Part shown: positions 17,111 through 23,655 of the stretch, piece after piece
How positions within the stretch are numbered: the stretch's first letter is position 1
Layout of the letters: the number at the start of each line of letters is the position of its first letter
Made by a program: the position numbers and the translations under genes
Notes under the pieces: model-generated
Database searches by the model: none
What the model was told of the DNA's origin: nothing
What the model saw: the letters and a program-made list of their open reading frames with translations, nothing else
DNA from: Gammaproteobacteria bacterium
GTDB taxonomy: Bacteria > Pseudomonadota > Gammaproteobacteria > DSM-19610
Direction: 5' to 3'
DNA length: 23,881 bases
Assembly (NCBI GenBank): GCA_030618475.1
Contig: JAUXDG010000011.1
Location: 1-23,881, forward strand

Positions 17111-18238
17111 ATGTCCGAAACTCTTGAGTTAGCGAAAGATCTTGTCGGCCGCGCATCGGTGACCCCGGAAGATGCCGGCTGCCAGAAACTGATGCGCGAG
17201 CGCCTGGAAGCGATCGGCTTTCGCAGTGAGAATCTGGCATTCGGGGATGTCAGCAATTTCTGGGCACGGCGTGGTGACCGCAGGCCGCTACTGGTGTTCG
17301 CCGGTCACACCGATGTCGTGCCGACCGGCCCGCTGGAACAATGGCATTCCGACCCGTTTACGCCTGATATCCGCGATGGCATGTTATACGGTCGTGGAGC
17401 AGCGGACATGAAAGGTTCGCTGGCCGCCATGATTACCGCCTGCGAAGCCTTTGTCGCGGCACACCCGAATCACCAGGGCTCGATCGGGTTCTTAATCACC
17501 AGTGATGAAGAAGGCCCTGCTGTCGACGGTACACTGAAAGTTGTCGATCATCTTGTAAAGAAGGGCGAACATATTGACCTGTGCCTGGTCGGTGAACCTT
17601 CCAGCAGCCAGCGTGCCGGTGATGTCATAAAAAACGGCCGACGTGGCTCCTTGAACGGTAATCTGCTTGTCCACGGCAAACAGGGGCATGTCGCCTACCC
17701 GCATCTGGCCACCAATCCAGTTCATCTGGCGACACCTGCACTCGCCGAGCTCATCAGCATCGAATGGGACCAGGGTAACGAGCATTTTCCGCCCACCAGT
17801 TTTCAGATCTCCAATCTGCAGGCCGGAACCGGTGCTGAAAATATTATTCCCGGTGATTTTGGTATCATGTTCAACCTGCGTTATTCAACCGAACTCACCG
17901 AGCAGAAGATCCGCGACCGTATCCATGCCATACTGGACAGCTATCAACTGGATTACACGCTGGAATGGCGCCTGTCCGGAGAACCGTTTTTAACTCCCGC
18001 AGGGGAACTGGTTGATGCGGCACGCGACGCTATCCGTGAGGTGATTGACATCGAAACGACGTTATCGACCAGCGGTGGCACCTCAGACGGACGTTTTATT
18101 GCACCTACCGGCGCGCAGGTTCTGGAACTGGGACCGATAAACGCTACCATTCATCAGGTCAACGAATGCGTGGCGGTGGCAGCGCTGGATGAGTTGTCCG
18201 GGATTTATCGCAGAATACTGGAGAAACTGTTAACTTAA
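17111..18238 (+). CDS. dapE: Succinyl-diaminopimelate desuccinylase
   Basis: Di-zinc M20 peptidase-family enzyme that hydrolyses N-succinyl-LL-DAP to LL-DAP and succinate. The 375-residue protein has H66 and D68 in FAGHTDVVPTG, the bridging D99 in YGRGAADMKGS, E133 (catalytic base) and E134 in TSDEEGPAVDGT, and the C-terminal His in NATIHQVNECV. A dimerisation domain is inserted in the middle. The ATG at 17111 is not preceded by an obvious Shine-Dalgarno. With dapC and dapD it completes the core of the succinylase branch in one gene run. Confidence 0.98.
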   Translation: MSETLELAKDLVGRASVTPEDAGCQKLMRERLEAIGFRSENLAFGDVSNFWARRGDRRPLLVFAGHTDVVPTGPLEQWHSDPFTPDIRDGMLYGRGAADMKGSLAAMITACEAFVAAHPNHQGSIGFLITSDEEGPAVDGTLKVVDHLVKKGEHIDLCLVGEPSSSQRAGDVIKNGRRGSLNGNLLVHGKQGHVAYPHLATNPVHLATPALAELISIEWDQGNEHFPPTSFQISNLQAGTGAENIIPGDFGIMFNLRYSTELTEQKIRDRIHAILDSYQLDYTLEWRLSGEPFLTPAGELVDAARDAIREVIDIETTLSTSGGTSDGRFIAPTGAQVLELGPINATIHQVNECVAVAALDELSGIYRRILEKLLT

Positions 18239-18274
18239 CTTCTGCACCCCCCTGGTAACCTCAAGGAAGCGGGA

Positions 18275-19147
18275 ATGACGAGCAAAATACATAAATACCT
18301 GATCCTGGCCGTGCTGTTGCCCTGGCTGGGTGCCTGCAGCACCGGGCAGATGGTGGCACGCACATCCACCAGCATCATGGACAGCAATGTCGAAGCCATG
18401 AACCGGGAAACCGATCCGGTTCTGGCGGAAGCTTCGATGCCGGCCAACCTCAAACTGATCGAAGGGCTGATACAGGAAGACCCGAATAACTCCAAACTGC
18501 TCACTTACGCTGCCCAGGGTTTTTATGGCTACACCTTTGGCTTCGTTGAACTGAGCGACAGGCAACGTGCCGAAGCCCTGTATGGCCGTGGCGCCGATTA
18601 TGGCAAGCGTGCCCTGCAATCGTTCGGTGTTGATATCGACCTGGATACTGCCAGTGTCGACGACATCGATGAAGCCGTCGGGAAACTTGGCAAACGAGCC
18701 GTCCCTGCCTTGTTCTGGACCGCCTCCAACTGGGCCAAACAGATCGATTTGCGCCGCACAGACCCCACCTCTATTGCTCAACTGCCCGCCACAGAACGCC
18801 TCATGCATCGCGTTCTGGAATTGCAGCCTGACTTTTATTATGGTGGAGCCCACATCTACTACGGTGTTTATTATGGCAGCCGTGCCCCCATGCTGGGGGG
18901 TGATTTCACCAAATCCGAGCAAAATTTTGCCAGCGCCACTGCGGTCACCGGTGGCAAGCTGCTGATGGTTGACGTCTTGCAGGCGGAGTACCTGGAACGT
19001 CAACGCCTTGACCAGCAACACTTTCACCGCCTGCTGACCCGGGTGGTGGATGACCCGGTCGGCAGCTTCCCGGAAATGGCGCTGGCCAACCAGGTTGCAC
19101 GAGCGCGGGCAAGATACCTGCTGGACAGGGAAGCTGACTGGTTTTGA
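18275..19147 (+). CDS. TRAP transporter-associated lipoprotein TatT
   Basis: Periplasmic TPR-like lipoprotein that accompanies some TRAP transporters; the Treponema pallidum member (Tp0956) forms a trimer that binds the substrate-binding protein. The 290-residue product has a lipoprotein signal peptide with lipobox LGAC (C21). A mostly helical body follows, with family-like stretches LKLIEGLIQEDPNNSKLLTYAAQGFYGYTFGF and FYYGGAHIYYGVYYGSRAPMLGGDFTKSEQNF. The start has AAGGAAGCGGGA just upstream. It lies 36 nt after dapE and 13 nt before the P-protein gene. I assign it by pattern and context, with no profile run. Confidence 0.85.
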   Translation: MTSKIHKYLILAVLLPWLGACSTGQMVARTSTSIMDSNVEAMNRETDPVLAEASMPANLKLIEGLIQEDPNNSKLLTYAAQGFYGYTFGFVELSDRQRAEALYGRGADYGKRALQSFGVDIDLDTASVDDIDEAVGKLGKRAVPALFWTASNWAKQIDLRRTDPTSIAQLPATERLMHRVLELQPDFYYGGAHIYYGVYYGSRAPMLGGDFTKSEQNFASATAVTGGKLLMVDVLQAEYLERQRLDQQHFHRLLTRVVDDPVGSFPEMALANQVARARARYLLDREADWF

Positions 19148-19160
19148 CGAGGGCATCGAA

Positions 19161-20204
19161 ATGATCAAAGGAATTCGGCGCTGGACGATCATCTTCTCGC
19201 TTCTTATGATGGCGCCTTTGAGCGTCCTTGCCAAACCGGACTATATTCTCAAGTTTGCAACACTCGCCCCGCCCGGCACGGCCTGGATGAACCTGCTCGA
19301 GGAATGGGGTGAAAACGTCAAGACCAGAAGCAACGGCCGTCTTGTGTTCAAATTCTATCCCGGTGGTGTGCAGGGTGACGAACCGGAGGTGCTGAAAAAA
19401 ATGCGTTTCAACCAGCTACAGGGCGGCGCATTCACCGGCTATGGTATTGGCCGCATGTATTCACCGGCCCGCGTCATGGAACTGCCCTTCCTGTTCCGCA
19501 ATGTCGAAGAAATTGACCATGTACGCGCTCAGTTCATGCCTGAGTTCAAAAAAGGTTTCCGGGATAATGGTTACGAGTTGGTCGGCTGGATGGAAGTCGG
19601 TTTCATACACATGTTTTCCAAAAAGCCTATCCACTCCCTGAAGGACATGCAATCGCGGCGTATCTGGTTGTGGCAAGGTGATCCCATAGGTCAGGCATTT
19701 TTCAAAGCGAGCGGCATTTCACCGATCCCCCTCTCTATCATCGACGTCTACACCAGCCTGTCGACGGGCCTGATCGACACCGCCTACGCCCCGCCTCTGG
19801 GCGCCATCGCCCTGCAATGGTTCACCAAGACAAAATACGTCAGCAGTATCTCGCTGACCAACGGCATGGGCGGACTCATCGTCTCACGGCGTTTCTTTGA
19901 TCGTCTGCCAGACGAGCTGCAGACCTTACTGCGTGAGAGCGGCGAAGAGGCCGGTGAAAAACTGGTGGCGGCAACGCGAATAGACAATGACAAAGCCCTG
20001 CTCGAACTCAAGCAACGCGGCATGATATTTATCGAACCCGGCGAAGGGATGGGTGAAGCTGACCTGTTGGCAATACGTGATCGTGCCGCGGCACAGCTTG
20101 TCGAAAGCAATTACCTGCCTTCAGCCGTATTCGAAAAAACCCGCACATTGCTGGAGCAATACCGTGCCGGGCAATCCAGTGGAAACACCTCCGCACAGCA
20201 ATAA
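19161..20204 (+). CDS. TRAP transporter substrate-binding protein (DctP family)
   Basis: Periplasmic solute receptor that delivers ligand to the QM membrane complex. The 347-residue protein has a signal peptide ending around A24 (SVLA-KPD). The mature N terminus ILKFATLAPPGTAWMN and FYPGGVQGDEPEVLKKMR are typical. The conserved carboxylate-binding Arg of TRAP receptors probably corresponds to R167 in QSRRIWLWQGDPIGQAF, whose aromatic surroundings are unlike C4-dicarboxylate receptors. TatT-linked receptors in Treponema have been proposed to bind hydrophobic ligands. The ATG at 19161 is chosen for the signal peptide and GAGGG upstream; an open frame further upstream overlaps tatT. The substrate cannot be inferred. 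Confidence 0.93.
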   Translation: MIKGIRRWTIIFSLLMMAPLSVLAKPDYILKFATLAPPGTAWMNLLEEWGENVKTRSNGRLVFKFYPGGVQGDEPEVLKKMRFNQLQGGAFTGYGIGRMYSPARVMELPFLFRNVEEIDHVRAQFMPEFKKGFRDNGYELVGWMEVGFIHMFSKKPIHSLKDMQSRRIWLWQGDPIGQAFFKASGISPIPLSIIDVYTSLSTGLIDTAYAPPLGAIALQWFTKTKYVSSISLTNGMGGLIVSRRFFDRLPDELQTLLRESGEEAGEKLVAATRIDNDKALLELKQRGMIFIEPGEGMGEADLLAIRDRAAAQLVESNYLPSAVFEKTRTLLEQYRAGQSSGNTSAQQ

Positions 20205-20244
20205 TTACGATCAATGCCGGATCTGATCGTCTGTCAAGGTGATT

Positions 20245-20727
20245 ATGCTGCTTATAAAGCGCCTTCATAACAAGCTGATACGACTTGAGACCTGGCTGGC
20301 CGCCGGCAGCCTGTTTCTGTTGCTCGCGCTGGCACTGCTGCAAGTCCTGGCACGCAATCTTTTTGACGCCGGCATCGCCGAAGCCGACACCCTGACCCGT
20401 TACCTGGTTTTATACGTCACTTTCTTCGGCGCAGCAGTGGCGGTGCAACGTAATCGCCATATAAAGATCGATGTCTGTTGCTCCCTGCTATCACCCGCCA
20501 TGCTTAGGCGACTGTATCGCCCCATGCAGATGATGGCTGCCGTAGTTTGCGCTTTTCTTGCCGATGCCGCCATCCGTTACTGGCGTGATGAATGGCTCTA
20601 TGCACCGGACCACGAACGCTGGCTGGTACTTGTTGGTCTGGTGATGCCGGTTGGCTTTGTCTTGCTCACCACGCAGTTTTTTCTGGCCGCAATACTGGGT
20701 CGGGATGAAACATGCTGTACCTTGTAA
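20245..20727 (+). CDS. TRAP transporter small permease subunit (DctQ family)
   Basis: Four-helix inner-membrane subunit that pairs with the large permease. The 160-residue protein has hydrophobic segments at about 15-40, 50-70, 90-110 and 130-155, with the family feature VAVQRNRHIKIDV after the second helix. The ATG at 20245 is preferred over a GTG at 20239 because AAGG sits 5 nt before it. The gene ends inside the start of the large subunit, a 16-nt overlap that implies coupled, stoichiometric translation. Confidence 0.93.
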   Translation: MLLIKRLHNKLIRLETWLAAGSLFLLLALALLQVLARNLFDAGIAEADTLTRYLVLYVTFFGAAVAVQRNRHIKIDVCCSLLSPAMLRRLYRPMQMMAAVVCAFLADAAIRYWRDEWLYAPDHERWLVLVGLVMPVGFVLLTTQFFLAAILGRDETCCTL

Positions 20728-21968
20728 TCGTCCTGGTCCTGCTGGCACTGTTTGGCTTGCCGCTGTTTGCGGTGCTGGGTGCCGGCAGCCTGTTTTTCGC
20801 ACACAATGCTGATCTGGACTCAGCCTTACTTATCGTTGAACTCAATCGGCTGGCAACGTCCCCCAACCTGACTGCCATTCCGATGTTTACCTTTGCCGGT
20901 GTCGCTCTCGCCGCCGGGGGGGCGCCGCAGCGACTGATACGGCTGTTTAATGCGTTACTCGGCTGGTTACCTGGTGGCCTCGCCATTGTTGCAATCGCAA
21001 CCTGTGCCTTCTTTACCTCATTTTCAGGGGCATCGGGTGTGACCATCCTGGCTCTGGGAGGACTGCTGTACCCGGTTCTCAGGAAAGTCCACTATCCGGA
21101 GAGATTTGCGCTGGGCCTGCTGACAACCTCCGGCTCGCTGGGACTGCTATTCGCCCCAAGTCTCGCCATACTGCTGTACGGCGTCGTGGCAGGGGTAAAC
21201 ATTGATGAGATGTTTCTGGCCGGAATCGTGCCAGGCGCTGTGCTGATGATAATGCTGGGCATCTACGCCGGCATTACCGGTGCCCGATTCGGCGTTCACC
21301 ACCACACGTTTACCTGGCACGTTGCGATCCGGGCAATGCGAAGCGCATACACCGATATTCTGCTGCCCATACTGATCATTGTGGGAATTTTTGGCGGTTT
21401 TGTCACCATCAGCGAAGCGGCTGCCTGCACGGCCTTATATGTGCTCGTACAGGAGAGTTTTATTCACCGGTCCATTTCACTGAAAAGCCAGCTGGTCCCC
21501 CTGCTGGCCGATACCGCAGTCCTGGTCGGCAGCATCCTGATCATTCTCGGTGTGGCGATGGGCCTGACTAACCTCATGATTGACGCCCAGTTACCCATGA
21601 AACTCCTGGCCTGGATGGAAGGCAGCATAGATAGTCAACTCAAGTTCCTGATCCTTCTTAATATATTCCTGTTAGCCGTTGGCGCTATGATGGATATCTT
21701 CTCGGCAACCGTGGTCATAGTTCCGCTGATACTGCCCGTCGCCCAGCGCTTCGGCGTCGATCCGGTCCACCTGGGCATTATTTTCCTGGCCAATCTGGAA
21801 ATTGGCTATTCAACACCGCCCGTCGGTATCAACCTGTTTATCGCCAGCCAGCGTTTTGAAAAACCCATCCTGGGCCTGTTTCGTGCCACCCTGCCCTTCC
21901 TGGGAATCATGCTGGCATGGCTTATCATCGTGACCTATGTGCCCTTGCTGTCACTCTGGTGGCAATAA
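20712..21968 (+). CDS. TRAP transporter large permease subunit (DctM family)
   Basis: Transport-catalysing subunit of the Na+-driven TRAP system. The 418-residue protein is almost wholly hydrophobic with about 11-12 membrane helices. Family blocks are IPMFTFAGVALAAGGAPQRLIRL, FFTSFSGASGVTILALGG, TTSGSLGLLFAPSLAILLYG, FGGFVTISEAAACTALYV and the C-terminal IGYSTPPVGINLFIASQRF. It overlaps the small-subunit gene. Downstream lies only a weak hairpin before the convergent small membrane genes. Confidence 0.96.
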   Translation: MLYLVIVLVLLALFGLPLFAVLGAGSLFFAHNADLDSALLIVELNRLATSPNLTAIPMFTFAGVALAAGGAPQRLIRLFNALLGWLPGGLAIVAIATCAFFTSFSGASGVTILALGGLLYPVLRKVHYPERFALGLLTTSGSLGLLFAPSLAILLYGVVAGVNIDEMFLAGIVPGAVLMIMLGIYAGITGARFGVHHHTFTWHVAIRAMRSAYTDILLPILIIVGIFGGFVTISEAAACTALYVLVQESFIHRSISLKSQLVPLLADTAVLVGSILIILGVAMGLTNLMIDAQLPMKLLAWMEGSIDSQLKFLILLNIFLLAVGAMMDIFSATVVIVPLILPVAQRFGVDPVHLGIIFLANLEIGYSTPPVGINLFIASQRFEKPILGLFRATLPFLGIMLAWLIIVTYVPLLSLWWQ

Positions 21969-21969
21969 G

Positions 21970-21992
21970 GGCTCACCCTAAGGGTTTCAGCC
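21970..21992. terminator. Weak hairpin between convergent genes
   Basis: GGCT (21970-21973) pairs with AGCC (21989-21992) and ACCC (21975-21978) with GGGT (21982-21985) around a TAA loop, with a small internal loop. It lies just after the large-permease stop on one strand and covers the end of the 23-codon frame on the other. There is no real U-tract on either side, so termination here is uncertain. Confidence 0.3.
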
Positions 21993-22058
21993 ATAAAGCA
22001 AAATGAGCAGGTATAGACAGGTAGCGACTCCGACGATGAAAAGGGTTGCGGGTTCCAT
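21987..22058 (-). CDS. 23-residue membrane peptide (candidate small protein)
   Basis: An ATG at 22058 overlaps the stop of the preceding 75-codon gene as TGATG and opens a frame of 23 residues, MEPATLFIVGVATCLYLLIL followed by LYG. It is one hydrophobic helix with a single acidic residue at the N terminus. The coupling and the membrane-helix character argue for a real small protein. It resembles tiny transport- or oxidase-complex subunits (KdpF, CydX types) only in size and hydrophobicity, and no partner enzyme is nearby. The overlap would explain translation without its own ribosome-binding site. Confidence 0.5.
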   Translation of the reverse strand: MEPATLFIVGVATCLYLLILLYG

Positions 22059-22285
22059 CAGTGCACCCCGGGCTTGCGGGCGATGAGCACGAACGCGAGC
22101 AGCACCAAACCACCCAGCAGGACCATTTCCAGCGTGAAAAAATCGATCAGTCGGTATGGCAATTCACTCACAGTCGCTTTCGCTGAACCCATATCCACCG
22201 CTGTTGTTGCCTCAGCCGGCACGGACACAACTGCCATTGCGTAGACCAGGTGCCGAACAGTGTGTAAAAAACGTGATCGCTCCAT
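22058..22285 (-). CDS. Small membrane protein of unknown function, 75 aa
   Basis: I do not recognise this protein. It has a basic N terminus, a first hydrophobic stretch resembling a signal peptide (HLVYAMAVVSVPAEA, cleavage possible near 24-27), a short polar segment, then a second hydrophobic helix (LEMVLLGGLVLLAFVLIA) ended by RKPGVH. The likely topology is one anchored helix with a short periplasmic loop. The ATG at 22285 has GGAG 8 nt upstream; a TTG at 22306 is less likely. It is the first gene of a two-gene unit with the 23-residue frame. A palindromic element and a -10-like sequence matching those of the 105-codon gene at 23338 lie in front of it. Confidence 0.7.
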   Translation of the reverse strand: MERSRFLHTVRHLVYAMAVVSVPAEATTAVDMGSAKATVSELPYRLIDFFTLEMVLLGGLVLLAFVLIARKPGVH

Positions 22286-22346
22286 TTTCTTTCTCCCGAT
22301 AAACAACTTGTTAACTGTTGAGTATCAGCTTACGAATACGGAGGCT

Positions 22347-22390
22347 TTAATGCTGTGACCGAATAACACCAGTTTTGTGAAATATTCACA
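22347..22390 (-). promoter_or_regulatory. Palindromic CRP-type site and -10 region before the small membrane genes
   Basis: The 15-bp perfect palindrome TGTGAATATTTCACA, read on the minus strand, is at 22390-22376 and is part of an 18-bp element shared exactly with 23222-23239. On the minus strand ACAGCAT follows 19 nt after it, with CATTAA (22352-22347) as candidate -10. That puts the palindrome centre near -43, close to class II activator placement. No good -35 is present, as expected for an activator-dependent promoter. Confidence 0.65.
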
Positions 22391-22450
22391 TTGTCAGGCG
22401 ATCTGACGCCTGTACCGGATAGCCCTCTGCGAGGACTTGACGCAAGGCCG

Positions 22451-23119
22451 TCAGTATCGTTCAGGGAGTTTTTCGTTGATCACGATATGCTTGTCGGCAA
22501 CGCTGATGTATCCACCGGTGGTGAGGTCCTTCATGATACGCGCGACCATTTCGCGTGAGGCGCCAACACGGTTTGCTATATCCTGCTGCGTCAGGCGTTT
22601 TTCCACGACGAGCTTGCCATCACGATCGGATGCCATGCCTAACAGAGTTTTCGCAACGCGTCCATAAACATCGAGCAGGGCGAGACTTTTGACGTTTTCG
22701 CTCAGAACACGCACCCGCCGGGTCAAATCCCGAATCAGGCTGAGCGCAATACCAGGGTGGTCTGCAAGCATGCGCTGGAAATCAGGCTTCGAAACAACGG
22801 CAAGTTTTGTCTTCTCGGTTGTCATAACAGAGGCTGAACGTGGGGTGCTGTCCAGAAGCGCCAATTCTCCAAAATGCTCACAGGGCCCCTGCATGTTCAC
22901 GATAATCTCCTTGCCCTCCTCGTTGCTCAGGAACACCTTGACCTGGCCGGAAATCACCACGTAAAGCGCATTCGCTTCATCACCCTCATTAATCACTATG
23001 GTGTTTTTCGGGTAAGTCCGAATAGTTGCGTGCTGAGCCAGAATAGTCAGCTCGGATCCACTGAGCCCGGAAAAAAGAGAGACTTTCTCGAACACTGTCG
23101 TCGCCAGGCATTCCTGCAT
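22451..23119 (-). CDS. Crp/Fnr-family transcriptional regulator (CRP-like)
   Basis: The 222-residue protein has an N-terminal cyclic-nucleotide-binding jelly roll, a dimerisation helix and a C-terminal winged helix-turn-helix. The phosphate-binding cassette FGELALLDSTPRSASV keeps G84, E85, R94 and S95, equivalent to the cAMP-contacting residues of E. coli CRP. The dimer helix (RRVRVLSENVKSLALLDVYGRVA) aligns without gaps to CRP, with S140 at the Ser128 position but L139 in place of Thr127. The recognition helix has R189, E190 and R194 (ASREMVARI), matching the CRP residues that read TGTGA. Only two Cys are present (C4, C80), so there is no Fnr-type iron-sulfur cluster. GGAGG lies 7 nt before the ATG. 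The natural effector is unproven. Confidence 0.93.
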   Translation of the reverse strand: MQECLATTVFEKVSLFSGLSGSELTILAQHATIRTYPKNTIVINEGDEANALYVVISGQVKVFLSNEEGKEIIVNMQGPCEHFGELALLDSTPRSASVMTTEKTKLAVVSKPDFQRMLADHPGIALSLIRDLTRRVRVLSENVKSLALLDVYGRVAKTLLGMASDRDGKLVVEKRLTQQDIANRVGASREMVARIMKDLTTGGYISVADKHIVINEKLPERY

Positions 23120-23151
23120 GTCATGGCCTCCGGTATTTCATTGCCGGTTTA

Positions 23152-23182
23152 ATTATATCCGGATTTTATGTCTGAATTTCAA
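23152..23182 (-). promoter_or_regulatory. Candidate promoter of the CRP-like regulator
   Basis: Minus strand TATAAT (23157-23152) lies 33 nt upstream of the regulator ATG, with TTGAAA (23182-23177) as -35. The 19-bp spacer is longer than ideal, so the -35 is less sure than the -10. The palindromic site in this intergenic region is about 85 bp upstream of the predicted start, far enough for class I activation or no direct effect on this gene. Confidence 0.45.
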
Positions 23183-23221
23183 GAGCTGCGGCCGGTGCCG
23201 GTTCTGCCGGGCCAGTCATAG

Positions 23222-23266
23222 TGTGAATATTTCACAAAATCGCAGCGCAATGCATTACAGCATAAA
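23222..23266 (+). promoter_or_regulatory. Palindromic CRP-type site and -10 region before the 105-codon gene
   Basis: TGTGAATATTTCACA (23222-23236) is a perfect 15-bp palindrome, extended by AAA to the 18-bp element shared with 22373-22390. ACAGCAT follows 20 nt later, with CATAAA (23261-23266) as candidate -10 and a predicted start near 23273, placing the site centre near -44. The same ACAGCAT-A/T-AAAG string occurs at almost the same distance in the other promoter. Confidence 0.65.
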
Positions 23267-23279
23267 GAACCTCTCCCTT

Positions 23280-23305
23280 GTACCTTGAAATCGTGTTTGA
23301 GGTAC
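23280..23305 (+). other. Hairpin at the predicted 5' end of the 105-codon mRNA
   Basis: GTACCTTGAA and TTTGAGGTAC pair as a 10-bp stem (two G-U pairs) around the 6-nt loop ATCGTG. It starts about 7 nt after the predicted transcription start and ends well before the Shine-Dalgarno, so it would be a 5'-terminal stem of the kind that protects mRNA from 5'-end-dependent decay. Confidence 0.5.
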
Positions 23306-23337
23306 AGGCATCCACGTCATAAAGAGGAGACACACTG

Positions 23338-23655
23338 ATGAAAACGCGCAGATCTGTAGTTCCAGCCACAGTCATTTTGTTCGCTTTGATCCTGCAGGCT
23401 GCTTATGCAGATGGCAATACCTGGCAAATGACAACTCTGTTTGAGCCGAGCCCGGCGCAGATCGAGCGCGAACAAAAAGGACACGTGATGATTTACCATG
23501 GAATGAAAGACACAGACGTCCACCGGGCCATGGACGAACAGTTCGAGCGGGTTGAAACCATGATGTTTACCGGTACCATTGTGACGGATAACACGGGCCA
23601 GCCGCTACGTGACCCCGCAACCGGCGATGTCGTCGTCGAAGATGATGGTTGCTAG
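23338..23655 (+). CDS. Exported protein of unknown function, 105 aa, C-terminal Cys
   Basis: I cannot place this protein in a named family. A clear signal peptide (basic MKTRR, then a hydrophobic core, cleavage after A24 in AYA-DG) sends it to the periplasm. The mature part of about 81 residues has WQMTTLFEPSPAQIEREQKG, an amphipathic DVHRAMDEQFERVETMM helix, and a C-terminal part with TGTIVTDNTGQPLRDPATGDVVVEDDGC, which looks like paired beta-strands. It ends on its only cysteine, which suggests a mixed disulphide, metal or thioether role, though this is inference. GAGGAG lies upstream of the ATG. The CRP-type element is about 100 bp upstream, divergent from the regulator. Confidence 0.8.
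   Translation: MKTRRSVVPATVILFALILQAAYADGNTWQMTTLFEPSPAQIEREQKGHVMIYHGMKDTDVHRAMDEQFERVETMMFTGTIVTDNTGQPLRDPATGDVVVEDDGC

Noticed and set aside
18230..19234. A 334-codon minus-strand open frame opposite tatT
   Set aside because: The plus strand has a lipoprotein signal, good ribosome-binding site and TRAP context; the minus frame has no recognisable domain.
21987..22058. KdpF identity for the 23-residue membrane peptide
   Set aside because: Only size and hydrophobicity agree; there are no kdpA/B/C genes nearby and the usual C-terminal residues are missing.
22395..22412. Terminator after the CRP-like regulator
   Set aside because: The CAGGCG/CGCCTG hairpin has no U-tract on either strand and lies directly beside the palindromic site.
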